This document shows positions 1 through 8,120 of a stretch of 42,784 nucleotides of DNA, piece after piece. Below the pieces are notes generated by a model that was given only the letters and a program-made list of their open reading frames with translations, did no database searches and had not been told where the DNA came from. Source of the DNA: Streptomyces rubellomurinus (GTDB lineage: Bacteria; Actinomycetota; Actinomycetes; Streptomycetales; Streptomycetaceae); contig NZ_JZKH01000072.1 of assembly GCF_000961885.1 (NCBI RefSeq), positions 1-42,784 on the forward strand. Direction: 5' to 3'. Position 1 is the first letter of the stretch. Each line of letters opens with the position of its first letter. Both the position numbers and the translations under genes were made by a program.

Positions 1-1
1 T

Positions 2-385
2 GACCGTGACGACCGTCGTTCGGGTGGTTTCGGTGGCCGTGGCGGCGATGACCGTCGTTCGGGTGGTTTCGACCGCGACCGCGGTGGCTTCGGTGGCCGC
101 GACCGGGACGACCGCCGCTCCGGCGGCTTCGGCGAGCGTTCGTTCGGCGACCGCCCGGCCCGCTCCTTCGGCGACCGCCCGTCCTTCGGCCGTGACCGGG
201 ACGAGCGCGGCGGCAACAGCCGTCCGTTCGCCCGCCGTGACGACCACCGCTCCGGCGGCCGTCCGCAGGGCAACGGCTTCGGCCGCGACGACCGCGGCAC
301 CCGCTCCGGCGGCTTCGGCGGCCGCGACCGTGACGACCGCGGCGGCTTCAACCGCGAGGACCGCAAGCCGCGTTGGAAGAACTGA
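2..385 (+). CDS. DEAD-box RNA helicase, C-terminal tail only (5' end outside window)
   Basis: The reading frame is open from the window edge to a TGA at 383-385 and encodes about 127 residues built almost only of Asp, Arg, Gly, Phe and Ser. Short units such as DDRRSGGF, GGFGGRD and FGDRP recur, and the protein ends KPRWKN. Tails of this kind, RGG-like and disordered, close many actinobacterial DEAD-box RNA helicases, where they bind RNA non-specifically. The helicase core would lie upstream of the window. The repeats make the other frames look open too (a Thr/Ala/Val-rich frame, for example), but those have no sensible composition. A different RNA-binding protein with the same tail cannot be excluded. 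Confidence 0.65.
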   Translation, partial: DRDDRRSGGFGGRGGDDRRSGGFDRDRGGFGGRDRDDRRSGGFGERSFGDRPARSFGDRPSFGRDRDERGGNSRPFARRDDHRSGGRPQGNGFGRDDRGTRSGGFGGRDRDDRGGFNREDRKPRWKN

Positions 386-438
386 CCCGGTACGGCCGGT
401 AGTCCTCGACCGCCGGCCGCGCTGAACGACTGAACACA

Positions 439-475
439 CGAAGGGCCCGCTCCGTCCCCCGGAGCGGGCCCTTCG
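439..475 (+). terminator. Hairpin terminator after the helicase gene
   Basis: A perfect 15-bp stem (439-453 with 461-475) surrounds a 7-base loop about 55 bases after the helicase stop codon. No T-run follows, as is usual in this group. Confidence 0.8.
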
Positions 476-583
476 CGTTCCCCCGATACCCCCCGACACC
501 TCCGGCAAGCCCCCCGAGGTGTTGTTCTGGAAGTGAGAATAACCTGTGGCGCGCGTCGGCGGTAGTCCCGTAGCGTCACGGAC

Positions 584-1408
584 ATGAGCAGCAGACTGCA
601 CGACGTGGCACGGGTGAACGAGGAGATCGCCGAGCGGGGGAGCTACCGGACGGCCGGGGGCGAACTCGTGCGGGTGGGGGAGGAACTGACGGCGGCGAGG
701 GCCGGCACGGTGTCGTACCGGCCGGAGGCGCTGGACGCGCTGCTGGCCGCCGGGGCGCCGGGGCCGGGCCCGGCCGGCGGGCGGATCGAGGTGACGGCCG
801 AGGGCAGCGTCGAGGCCGCCGGGCGGCTGGTCGCGGCCGGGGCCGGGCCGGTCGGGGTGCTGAACTTCGCCTCCGCGCGCAACCCCGGCGGCGGCTACCT
901 GCGCGGCGCCCGCGCCCAGGAGGAGGACCTGTGCCGCAGCGCGCTGCTGTACTCCTGCCTGCTGGAGGCGCCGGACTACTACGAGGCGCACCGGGCCTCG
1001 GACGACCTGCGGTACAGCCACCGGGTGATCGTCTCGCCGGGCGTGCCGGTGATCCGCGGCGGGCGCGGCGAGCTGCTGGCCCGCCCGTACCCGGTCACCT
1101 TCCTGACCTCGCCCGCGCCCAACGCGGGCCAGCTGGAGCGGCGTTCGGCCGGCACCGACGTACGGGGCGTGCTCGCCGCGCGGGCCGAGCGGGTGCTGGC
1201 GGCCGCCGCCCGGCACGAGGTCCGCGCGCTGGTGCTCGGCGCCTGGGGCTGCGGGGTGTTCCGCAACGACCCGGCGCAGGTCGCCGAGGCGTTCGAGGGC
1301 GCGCTGGCCCGGTACGGGGCGGCCTTCGAGCGGGTGGTGTTCGCGGTCTGGGACCGCTCGCCGGTCTCGGTGAACCGGGCCGCCTTCGAGGCACGGTTCG
1401 GGCGCTGA
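584..1408 (+). CDS. TIGR02452-family PARG-like macrodomain protein
   Basis: The 274-residue protein carries NPGGG at residues 100-104 followed by QEE at 112-114. This GGG-X(6-8)-QE pattern is the signature of bacterial-type poly(ADP-ribose) glycohydrolases, which have a macrodomain fold; the second Glu is the catalytic residue in the family. The family usually hydrolyses ADP-ribose chains or related ADP-ribosyl conjugates in the cytoplasm. The later GAWGCGVFRNDP stretch matches the conserved macrodomain end. Length is normal. The ATG at 584 opens the frame after a low-coding region. No ADP-ribosyltransferase lies nearby, so its substrate here is unknown. It appears monocistronic and faces a convergent gene. 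Confidence 0.85.
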   Translation: MSSRLHDVARVNEEIAERGSYRTAGGELVRVGEELTAARAGTVSYRPEALDALLAAGAPGPGPAGGRIEVTAEGSVEAAGRLVAAGAGPVGVLNFASARNPGGGYLRGARAQEEDLCRSALLYSCLLEAPDYYEAHRASDDLRYSHRVIVSPGVPVIRGGRGELLARPYPVTFLTSPAPNAGQLERRSAGTDVRGVLAARAERVLAAAARHEVRALVLGAWGCGVFRNDPAQVAEAFEGALARYGAAFERVVFAVWDRSPVSVNRAAFEARFGR

Positions 1409-1431
1409 CCGGCGCCTCCGGGCGCGGGGCG

Positions 1432-1767
1432 TTACCGCTTGCGGGCGCCGAGCACCGTCGCGGCGGTGGAGGCCGCCGCGACCACGCCGGTGACGGCGAA
1501 CACGGCCGGCCAGGCACCGATCCGCTTCGCCAGCGGGTGCGAGCCGCCGAAGGCCGCCACGTACAGGCCGGTCAGCGCCGCCGCGGCGCCCGTGCCCGCG
1601 CTGCGGCGCCACTGCGCGGCCGCCCCGGCGCCGGCCACCGCCAGCACCGCGCCGCCGAGTTCGCGCCGGCCGCTCCAGCGGGCGACGCCGTAGCCGCCGA
1701 CCAGACCGCTCGCCGCGGTCAGCGCGGCGGGCGCGGCGGACACCAGCGCGTTCGGGACCTTCGCCAT
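1432..1767 (-). CDS. Small Ala/Gly-rich membrane protein of unknown function
   Basis: The product has 111 residues, starts MAKVPNALVS and ends GARKR. It contains about three hydrophobic stretches (roughly residues 8-28, 39-55 and 83-108) separated by short basic segments, so it is probably an inner-membrane protein. The ATG at 1767 is chosen because GGAG lies 6 bases upstream; a GTG 12 bases further out (1779) is in frame but lacks such a site. I do not recognise a named family. It converges on the PARG-like gene with only 23 bases between stops. Confidence 0.6.
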   Translation of the reverse strand: MAKVPNALVSAAPAALTAASGLVGGYGVARWSGRRELGGAVLAVAGAGAAAQWRRSAGTGAAAALTGLYVAAFGGSHPLAKRIGAWPAVFAVTGVVAAASTAATVLGARKR

Positions 1768-1855
1768 CGTCGGCTCCACTCGGTAGGGGCTTCGTCGGCT
1801 TCCGACCCTAACGCGCCGAACACGGCGGCCGCCGGGGGCCTCCGGGGCGGGGGCG

Positions 1856-2950
1856 CTACCCGAAGGCCGCGGCCGTGGACACGCCCGGTACCGTCCGGGC
1901 CAGCAGCCGGGCGGCCTCCGCCGGGTCGAGCACCCGCTCCAGCCGCAGGTCCCCCGGGAGCTCCTGGAGGAACCGCCCGGCCGTCCAGGTGCGCTCGTAC
2001 GGCAGCGGCTCCAGCACCAGGGTGCGGACGCCGTCCAGCAGCGGGACGTCGGCGGGCGTCCCCTCGTTCCAGAGCCAGGAGCCGTCCGGCGCGACCAGGT
2101 TGAACGCGCCGGTGGCGATCAGCCGGCGGCCGTCCACGAACGCGGTGCGGGCCAGCGCCACCACCTCCGGGTCCTGCGGGGCGCCGGGCAGGTGGCCGCC
2201 GCCGATCAGCACGTCGGCGAGCAGGGTGTGCAGCTGGAAGGTGTCGCTCAGGCCGCTCATCCGCAGCAGGTAGCCGGTGCCGCTCGGGCGGTCGAGGACC
2301 AGCAGCGGCTCGTCGTCGAGCACCTGCGCCAGGTGGGTCAGGCCCCGGAAGTCGTGGTTGTCGCCCTCGTAGCGGCCGATCAGCTCCAGCAGCACCTCCG
2401 TCACGCCCGAGGCGCGGGCCTCGGCCCGGACCGGCGGGTGCGCGTACACCGCGAACGCGGCCATCTGCCACAGGTGCAGCGTCCACCAGCCGGCGACGGC
2501 CAGGAAGGCGTGCCACTCGTCCAGCTGCCGCGGGTCCTCGATCCGCGCGTGCGCCTCGGCCGGGTCGTCCTCCATCGGGTCGGGCAGCTCGCCGCCGCCC
2601 GTCCGCGCCCAGCGCTCCACCAGCCGCTGCGCGCCGGTCAGCGCCCCGCGCAGGCCGGCCAGCACCGGGCCCGCGCAGGCCACCGGGTCGGCGCCCTGCT
2701 CGACGCAGGCGCCGACCATCATGGCCAGGTGGGCGCGGGGGAACGGCGGGGTGCCCGGCAGCAGCGCCGCCAGCCGGGGGCCGGCCGCCCGCTGCTCGTC
2801 GGGCCCGGCCGCGCCGAACAGGCCGCCCAGCTCGGCCAGGGCCCGGCCGACGTGCTCGTCCTCCCCGGCCGCGACCACGGCCTCCAACTCGGCGACCGCG
2901 TCGAGGAGAGCGGGCGGACGGCGGTGCGAGGGCGTCTGATCGATGGACAT
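1856..2950 (-). CDS. Conserved hypothetical protein, 364 aa
   Basis: The frame starts MSIDQTPSHRR at 2950 and ends in TAG at 1856. The sequence is soluble-looking, Leu/Ala/Gly-rich with several Trp clusters (WHAFLAVAGWWTLHLW in the middle) and no signal peptide. Codon bias is strong throughout, so the gene is real. The frame remains open upstream to a GTG at 3052, but that extension is compositionally poor and contains the likely promoter. I do not recognise a family; the middle section resembles uncharacterised Streptomyces proteins only in style. It is the only gene between the small membrane protein and the lectin-fold gene. Confidence 0.65.
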   Translation of the reverse strand: MSIDQTPSHRRPPALLDAVAELEAVVAAGEDEHVGRALAELGGLFGAAGPDEQRAAGPRLAALLPGTPPFPRAHLAMMVGACVEQGADPVACAGPVLAGLRGALTGAQRLVERWARTGGGELPDPMEDDPAEAHARIEDPRQLDEWHAFLAVAGWWTLHLWQMAAFAVYAHPPVRAEARASGVTEVLLELIGRYEGDNHDFRGLTHLAQVLDDEPLLVLDRPSGTGYLLRMSGLSDTFQLHTLLADVLIGGGHLPGAPQDPEVVALARTAFVDGRRLIATGAFNLVAPDGSWLWNEGTPADVPLLDGVRTLVLEPLPYERTWTAGRFLQELPGDLRLERVLDPAEAARLLARTVPGVSTAAAFG

Positions 2951-3170
2951 TCGCCGCAGCATAGGCGGCGGAGCCCGTTCACCGGAAACCTCCCCGGGAT
3001 TCGGCCCGGTGACGGATGCTCGCGCGGTGACCGCGTCAAATGCCGTCCCCACCAGGCCGGATGGGAGGGCGGCGCTCAGCCTGCCGCAGGCGTCCGCGCT
3101 CGACCAGGTCGGCGCGGTGGCGGCGGTGCCGGCCGCCGTCTTCGGCTACGAGGCCCGCGAGGCTCAGGGG

Positions 3171-3200
3171 GCCCACGAGGCCCACGAGGCCCACGAGGGC
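3171..3200 (+). repeat. Three 9-bp tandem repeats upstream of the lectin-fold gene
   Basis: The unit GCCCACGAG occurs three times in direct succession, preceded by two looser copies (GAGGCCCGC, GAGGCTCAG). It lies 47-76 bases before the GTG start of the next gene and outside any convincing frame. Confidence 0.6.
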
Positions 3201-3246
3201 GGCCCGCTGCGCGGTGTCTGTCGGACCCCGGTGGGAGACTGCGATC

Positions 3247-3696
3247 GTGACCAACCTCGCGATCACCGACGGCCGCTACCTGATCCGCAACGTCGGCACC
3301 GGCCTGCTGTTGGAGGTCGCCGACGCCTCCAAGCGCAGCGGCGCCAAGGTCCGCGTCGGCGCGGACGACGGCTCCGACGCCCAGCTGTGGCAGCTCACCG
3401 CCGTCCACCCGGGCGGCGCGCTCGTCCACATCGAGAACGCCGGCAGCGGCAAGCGCCTCGACGTCACCGGGGCCGCCACCGAGGACGGCGTGCCGATCCA
3501 GCAGTGGTCGGCGAACGCCTTCGGCGCCCAGGAGTGGCTGCTCGAAGCCCACGTCGACGCCCCGGGCACCTACACCGTCACCAGCTTCATCAGCGGCAAG
3601 CCGCTCACCGCCGCCGAACCGCCCGAGGACGCCGTCCGGCAGTGGGAGGACGTCGACTCGCCCGCGCAGTGGTGGCGGTTCGAGCGGCAGGACTGA
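3247..3696 (+). CDS. Ricin-B (RICIN/CBM13-type) lectin-fold protein, 149 aa
   Basis: The protein is a single beta-trefoil-like domain. YLIRNVGTGLLLEV near the N-terminus, AQLWQL and a later QQWSANAFGAQEWLL show the repeated Q-x-W pattern typical of RICIN domains. These domains bind carbohydrate, usually as part of secreted enzymes. Here there is no signal peptide and no catalytic domain, so a cytoplasmic lectin-like role or a non-sugar ligand is more likely. The GTG at 3247 is chosen because GGAG lies 9 bases upstream and the domain begins at once; the longer upstream frame is low-complexity. The gene converges on the phosphatase gene with an 18-base gap. Confidence 0.75.
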   Translation: MTNLAITDGRYLIRNVGTGLLLEVADASKRSGAKVRVGADDGSDAQLWQLTAVHPGGALVHIENAGSGKRLDVTGAATEDGVPIQQWSANAFGAQEWLLEAHVDAPGTYTVTSFISGKPLTAAEPPEDAVRQWEDVDSPAQWWRFERQD

Positions 3697-3714
3697 GCGT
3701 GCCCGCGGGCCCGG

Positions 3715-4407
3715 TCAGGACAGGTTGGCGCGCAGGGCCGCGAGTTCGTCCTCGGTGACGCCGTGCGCCGCCAGGAAGGCGGGGAGGCTGCCGTGCCGGG
3801 TGCGGATGGTGTCGAGCGCGGAGGCCAGGTGCTCGGCGCCGACCGGGCGGGAGACACGCTCGGTGCCGGTCTCGTCGACGTACGGGACCGGGCCCTTGTC
3901 CAGCCCGAGGCCGAGGTTGGAGCGCAGGAAGTCCGCGGTGATCTCGTCCTCGTCCGCGCCGAGCAGCGACTGCAGGACGGCGATGGTCAGGCCGGTGCGG
4001 TCCTTGCCGACCGCGCAGTGCACGACGGCCGGGCCGGTGGCCGGGTCGGCGAGCAGGCGGACGACGCCGGCGATCGAGCGGCCGCCGGTCTCGCCCATGA
4101 ACGGGTAGAGGGCGGCCTGGTCCTCGGGCCAGGGCTGGTCGACGTCCTCGCGGTTGGCCGGCAGGGTCGGCAGGTTGACGGAGTCGAGGTCGAGCCCGTG
4201 CCGCTGGTCCGGCCAGACCTCCAGCTCGACGGGGCTGCGCAGGTCGATCACCGTGCGCAGGCCGAGGGCCTTGAGGCGGCGGGCGCCTTCCTCGGTGAGG
4301 GTGTGGAAGGAGCCGGAGCGGAACAGCACACCGCGGCGGAGGCCGCCGATCCCGCCCGCGTCACGGAAGTTGCGCACACCGGGGATCTCGATGAAGGCGT
4401 CGGTCAT
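3715..4407 (-). CDS. Tyrosine-protein phosphatase (Y_phosphatase3 type)
   Basis: The 230-residue protein has the active-site loop HCAVGKDRTG with the nucleophilic Cys at about residue 131, the C-x5-R signature of Cys-dependent phosphatases. The N-terminal GVRNFRDAGG and the LFRSG motif are typical of the tyrosine phosphatase family that includes mycobacterial PtpB; that relative is an established example, the substrate here is not known. No signal peptide is present. ATG 4407 gives the natural N-terminus MTDAF; a GTG 9 bases upstream is possible. It stands alone on the minus strand. Confidence 0.85.
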   Translation of the reverse strand: MTDAFIEIPGVRNFRDAGGIGGLRRGVLFRSGSFHTLTEEGARRLKALGLRTVIDLRSPVELEVWPDQRHGLDLDSVNLPTLPANREDVDQPWPEDQAALYPFMGETGGRSIAGVVRLLADPATGPAVVHCAVGKDRTGLTIAVLQSLLGADEDEITADFLRSNLGLGLDKGPVPYVDETGTERVSRPVGAEHLASALDTIRTRHGSLPAFLAAHGVTEDELAALRANLS

Positions 4408-4506
4408 GTGCCCCACCGTACGGGCGGGGCGGGCTCGGGGGAAGGAAACCGGGGGAGGCCGCTGGGCGTCGGCCGGTTTCCCGCCGCCCTGCGCACGGGG
4501 CCCGAT

Positions 4507-4539
4507 CAGCGCCCGCTCAGCGCCCGCTCAGCGCCCGCC
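4507..4539 (+). repeat. Three 11-bp tandem repeats at the end of the SDR remnant
   Basis: CAGCGCCCGCT is repeated three times without spacing (last copy ends in C). On the minus strand the unit contains the TGA that ends the SDR frame, so the terminal Arg-stop region has been triplicated. Confidence 0.7.
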
Positions 4540-4663
4540 GGACACCTCCAGGAACGCCCCGGTGGTAGCCGCGCCGGGCGGCCAGCAGGGCGGTGGCGGC
4601 GCCGATGCCGCGGCCGCCACCGGTGACGAGCAGGACCTCTTCGGGATCGTTGGTGGTCGACAT
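4528..4663 (-). pseudogene. Short-chain dehydrogenase/reductase remnant with internal deletion
   Basis: The minus strand begins MSTTNDPEEVLLVTGGGRGIG at 4663, the classic N-terminal Rossmann TGxxxGIG motif of SDR enzymes, and continues through ALLAARRGY. It then jumps, one frame over, to TTGAFLEVSGGR followed by TGA (4528-4530), which is the standard SDR C-terminus. About 200 internal residues, including the catalytic YxxxK segment, are missing. The junction lies near 4567-4573 at a TAC shared by both ends, and the two ends are out of frame, so a read-through product would be a 48-residue nonsense fusion ending at 4517. This is a decayed gene produced by a deletion. It is divergent from the nucleotidyltransferase gene. 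Confidence 0.8.
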
Positions 4664-4786
4664 GTTCCGTACGCCACACGGCAGTTCGATCATCCGGCGG
4701 GAGCGTGCGGCCGGAATTCGGTGGCCGCGGCGAAGCCCGCCGGAGAGGATGCGGTACCCGGCCGACCCGCCCGAGAGGAGCCGACC

Positions 4787-5509
4787 TTGCCCGCGTCCAC
4801 GCCCCCGCCCGTGTCCCCCGGAGCCGGCGCCCCCGGGACCGTCCTGCTCGCCGGCATCGTCGGCTCCACCGCCTACGGCTTCGCCCACGCCGGCTCCGAC
4901 GTCGACCGGCTGGGCCTGTTCGCCACCCCCACCGAGGAGTTGCACGGCCTGGACCGCCCGGCCGAGTCGTATGTCACCACCGCGCCCGATCTCACCCTGC
5001 ACGAGGCCGCCAAGTGGTGCCGCCTGGCGCTGAACTGCAACCCGACCGCCTCCGAACTCGTCTGGCTGCCCGACGACCTGTACGAGACCCGTACCCCGCT
5101 CGGCGCCGAACTCGTCGCCATCCGCTCGACGTTCCTCAGCGCCCCGGCCGTGCGCAGGGCCTACCTCGGCTACGCCGACCAGCAGTTCCGCAAACTGCTC
5201 ACCCGCGACACCGCCGAGCCGGCCGCCCGCCGCCGGGCCGCCAAGCACGCCCGCCACCTCGTCCGGCTGACCGAACAGGCCGTCCGCCTGCACGAGACCG
5301 GCCGGCACCTGATCCGCCTGCCCGACCCCGAACGCGTCCGCGAGCTCGGCGAACGCATCGCCGACCGTCCGGACTCCGCCGAACCCCTCCTCGCCGCGGC
5401 CGCCGAACGCCTCTCCCGCCCCGGCGTCCTGCCCGACGCCCCCGACCGGCGCCCCGCCGAGGCCTGGCTCCGGCGCGTCCGCGCCGCTCACTACCGGCCG
5501 CCGGCCTGA
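4787..5509 (+). CDS. DNA polymerase beta-like nucleotidyltransferase (COG3541/RlaP type)
   Basis: The 240-residue protein has the minimal nucleotidyltransferase pattern GSTAYGFAHAGSDVDRLGLF near residues 24-43: a G-S helix turn followed by D-x-D, which would bind metal and the NTP. A helical, Arg/Ala-rich C-terminal half follows. COG3541 proteins are predicted nucleotidyltransferases, some linked to RNA ligase or repair systems; the substrate of stand-alone versions is unknown. Start TTG 4787 is chosen because AGGAG lies 6-7 bases upstream and the frame before it is not protein-like. The neighbouring SDR remnant is divergent. Confidence 0.75.
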   Translation: MPASTPPPVSPGAGAPGTVLLAGIVGSTAYGFAHAGSDVDRLGLFATPTEELHGLDRPAESYVTTAPDLTLHEAAKWCRLALNCNPTASELVWLPDDLYETRTPLGAELVAIRSTFLSAPAVRRAYLGYADQQFRKLLTRDTAEPAARRRAAKHARHLVRLTEQAVRLHETGRHLIRLPDPERVRELGERIADRPDSAEPLLAAAAERLSRPGVLPDAPDRRPAEAWLRRVRAAHYRPPA

Positions 5510-5568
5510 GCGCCCAGAGGCCCGCCACGCCCGCCCAATCCACTGGCGGAGCCCCACCCCCCAACGGG

Positions 5569-5574
5569 TAGGAT
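5569..5574 (+). promoter_or_regulatory. Possible -10 box for tRNA-Lys
   Basis: TAGGAT lies 43 bases before the tRNA. No good -35 is visible at 17-18 bases, so support is only moderate. Confidence 0.35.
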
Positions 5575-5617
5575 CGCGGTGGCCCTCCCCGCCCGGCACG
5601 CCGGGTCCGAGAGCCGC

Positions 5618-5690
5618 GGGCCACTAGCTCAATTGGCAGAGCTGCGGACTTTTAATCCGTAGGTTCAGGGTTCGAGCCCCTGGTGGCCCA
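5618..5690 (+). tRNA. tRNA-Lys (anticodon TTT)
   Basis: A full cloverleaf is visible: acceptor GGGCCAC (5618-5624) pairs with GTGGCCC (5683-5689), discriminator A at 5690, D-arm with AGCTC/GAGCT, anticodon loop CTTTTAA with TTT at 5651-5653, and T-loop TTCGAGC. The 3' CCA is not encoded. Confidence 0.97.
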
Positions 5691-5713
5691 CCGTGTGAAC
5701 GTGCTTGCGGCCC

Positions 5714-5740
5714 GGGCGTCCTCCTGTCGGGAGGGCGCCC
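5714..5740 (+). terminator. Terminator of tRNA-Lys
   Basis: An 11-bp stem (one G-U pair) with a 5-base loop begins 24 bases after the tRNA and is followed by TTCGTC. Confidence 0.65.
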
Positions 5741-6175
5741 TTCGTCATGAACGGCCGGAGGAGTCGGCGGACGGCCTCCCGCCGGGGCGCGACGAGCGGG
5801 GACTGGCGGGCCGGTAGCGGGAGTTGCCGCGCGTGCTCGGCCGGGGCCGGTCGCCGCGCACGACCCGTCGGACGACGGCGGACCTGATGGACCGGCTACG
5901 GCTGCCGGCTCCGGTCGCGCGTGGCCGAAGTGGCGTGGGTCACGCCGGAATCGACCGTTTTCGCCGGTTCTGTCGGGGGCTGCGGGGCGTGCCACCGGGG
6001 CTGCTGGTGGACCGGAGGTTCGTGACCGCAAGAGCCCTAAATATGATCGGAAGCCACGCTCGTCGTTTTGTATCGACGTTCGTATGTGCAACCTGGAGCC
6101 GATCGGGTCGGTCTCCTGTGTGTGCGGTGCGCCAGTTCGTCCGGGGCGTCGCTTCCGTCGGTGAAAGGTACGCGC
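5741..6175. other. Non-coding interval before the LCP gene
   Basis: No convincing gene lies here; the minus-strand frame that crosses it runs antisense through the tRNA. The last 170 bases are less GC-rich than their surroundings. A possible promoter is TTCGTG (6019-6024), a 17-base spacer and TATGAT (6042-6047), which would give a leader of about 120 bases for the LCP gene. Confidence 0.4.
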
Positions 6176-7924
6176 ATGTCAGGACAGTGGGGCGAGGGCC
6201 CGGATCGGGACGAGGACGCCCCCGGCGCGGTCTCGACCACGGGCGGTTCGGCCGTGCCGTCGCCGCGCGCCGGCGGTCGGGCCGAGGCCCGCCGGGCGGC
6301 CCAGGGCAAGGGCGGCAGAGGCGGCGGCGAGGACGCCAAGGGCGGCGCGGGCGCGACCGGCGGACGGGCGGCGGCCCGGCGCGGCGGCAAGCCGAAGCGG
6401 AACGTCAAGAAGATCGTCGCCTGGTCGGCGGCCGGCGTGCTGGTGCTGATCGCGGGCGCGGGCGGCGCGATCTACCTGAAGCTGAACGCCAACATCAAGT
6501 CCTTCGACGCCGACGCGATAGCCACCGACCGCCCGCCGGAGGCCAAGGCCGACGCGGACGGCAACAAGCCGGTCAACATCCTGCTGATCGGCTCGGACAG
6601 CCGCGGCAAGAACAACGCGGACCTCGGCGGCGGCGAGGACGGCGGCGCCCGCTCGGACACCACGATCCTGCTGCACGTCTACGCCGACCACAAGCACGCC
6701 GTGGGCATCTCGATCCCGCGCAACGCGAAGGTGCCGATCCCGTCCTGCAAGCTGCCCAACGGCAAGTGGACCAAGGGCGGTGGCATCGACCTGTTCAACG
6801 CGGCCTTCTCGACCGGCGGCAGCGACGACGGCAACCCGGCCTGCACCCAGAACACGGTGGAGAAGATCACCGGCATCCGGGTCGACCACACCATGGTGGT
6901 CGACTTCAGCGGCTTCGCGGCGATGACCAAGGCCGTGAACGGCGTGGACGTCTGCCTGCCGCAGCCGATCTACGAGGGCGACATCAACCCCAAGCTGCCC
7001 AAGAAGGGCGCGCTCGTCCTGCCGCAGGGCAAGCAGACCGTCCAGGGCCAGCAGGCGCTCGACTACGTGCGGCTGCGGCACGGCATCGGCGACGGCTCGG
7101 ACATCGGCCGGATGAAGCGCCAGCAGGCCTTCCTGAGCTCGCTCGCCACCAAGATCAAGAAGGAGGGGCTGAGCCCCACCAACCTGCTGCCGCTGGCCGA
7201 CGCCGCCACCAAGTCGCTGACCGTCGACCCGGGGCTGGACTCCGCGGACAAGCTGATCTCCTTCGGCCTGTCGCTGAAGAACATCGACATGCACGACCTC
7301 AAGTTCGTGACCGCGCCCTGGCGCTACCGCACCCAGGACAAGGACCTCGACCTGGTCCAGCCGGACGCCAACAAGCTCTGGGACATCCTCAAGGCCGACC
7401 AGACCATCGACGGCCAGAACGCCACCGGCCAGCAGCCGGACGCCCCCGGCACCCAGAGCACCCCGGCCGCGCCCACCACCCCGCCCCCGCCGCCCGGGGA
7501 CGCCGCCAACGCCTCGATCAAGGTCTCGGTCTACAACGGCACGAGCAACAACGGCCTGGCCGGCAAGGGCACCGAGGTGCTGAAGGGCGCCAAGTTCAAC
7601 GCCGTCACGGCCGGCCAGGGGCCCAGCACCAAGTACAAGACCACGACGGTCGAGTACGGCGCCGGGCAGAAGGCCAACGCCGAGAAGGTCGCCGCGCTGT
7701 TCCCGGGCGCCGAGCTCTCGGCCGGCAGCGGGCGCGGCGTGTCGGTGATCGTCGGCCAGGACTTCGCGGCCGCCAACGGCATGGGCGGCACGGCCTCCGG
7801 CACCCCCGGCGCCGCCCCGGGCACCCCGGCCGCCCCGCAGCCGCTGCCCACCACCGTCACCAACGACGCCCGCTCGGCGGACGACGACATCTGCGCCAAC
7901 ACCTCGTACGGCAGCGGCGGCTGA
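6176..7924 (+). CDS. LytR-CpsA-Psr (LCP) family cell-wall glycopolymer ligase
   Basis: The 582-residue protein has a disordered, charged cytoplasmic N-terminus, one membrane helix at about residues 80-98, and an extracellular LCP domain. It starts at NILLIGSDSRG (135-144) and contains the Arg/Asp-rich segments RSDTT, IPRN and YVRLRHG, which bind the pyrophosphate lipid substrate. A Pro-rich linker leads to a LytR_C domain at about 445-545 (SIKVSVYNGT). LCP enzymes move teichoic acid, arabinogalactan or other glycopolymers from undecaprenyl phosphate to peptidoglycan. ATG 6176 is preceded by GAAAGG at 7 bases. UppP, which recycles the lipid carrier, lies elsewhere in the window but is not linked. 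The gene is monocistronic. Confidence 0.9.
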   Translation: MSGQWGEGPDRDEDAPGAVSTTGGSAVPSPRAGGRAEARRAAQGKGGRGGGEDAKGGAGATGGRAAARRGGKPKRNVKKIVAWSAAGVLVLIAGAGGAIYLKLNANIKSFDADAIATDRPPEAKADADGNKPVNILLIGSDSRGKNNADLGGGEDGGARSDTTILLHVYADHKHAVGISIPRNAKVPIPSCKLPNGKWTKGGGIDLFNAAFSTGGSDDGNPACTQNTVEKITGIRVDHTMVVDFSGFAAMTKAVNGVDVCLPQPIYEGDINPKLPKKGALVLPQGKQTVQGQQALDYVRLRHGIGDGSDIGRMKRQQAFLSSLATKIKKEGLSPTNLLPLADAATKSLTVDPGLDSADKLISFGLSLKNIDMHDLKFVTAPWRYRTQDKDLDLVQPDANKLWDILKADQTIDGQNATGQQPDAPGTQSTPAAPTTPPPPPGDAANASIKVSVYNGTSNNGLAGKGTEVLKGAKFNAVTAGQGPSTKYKTTTVEYGAGQKANAEKVAALFPGAELSAGSGRGVSVIVGQDFAAANGMGGTASGTPGAAPGTPAAPQPLPTTVTNDARSADDDICANTSYGSGG

Positions 7925-7945
7925 GCGTCACCACGGGGCAGGGCC

Positions 7946-7987
7946 ACGGCGCCCCGGCCGGGCGAGGTTCGCCCGCCGGGGCGCCGT
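7946..7987 (+). terminator. Terminator of the LCP gene
   Basis: A 12-bp outer stem (7946-7957 with 7976-7987) continues, after one bulged C, into a 7-bp inner stem with a 3-base loop. It is 22 bases past the stop codon. Confidence 0.85.
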
Positions 7988-8120
7988 CCGGTGGCGGGAT
8001 CGCGGCGGCGGGCCGAAGGTGGGCGGTGTACCGCCGTGCGCGCGCGGCCGTACCGGTCGGGCCGCGCGGCGCCCGCCCGACGACCCCAGCCGGCCACCAC
8101 CGCCTCCGGGAGGCCCAGCA

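Noticed and set aside
5624..6091. 155-codon minus-strand frame
   Set aside because: Its end is the antisense of tRNA-Lys and it lacks domain resemblance or ribosome site.
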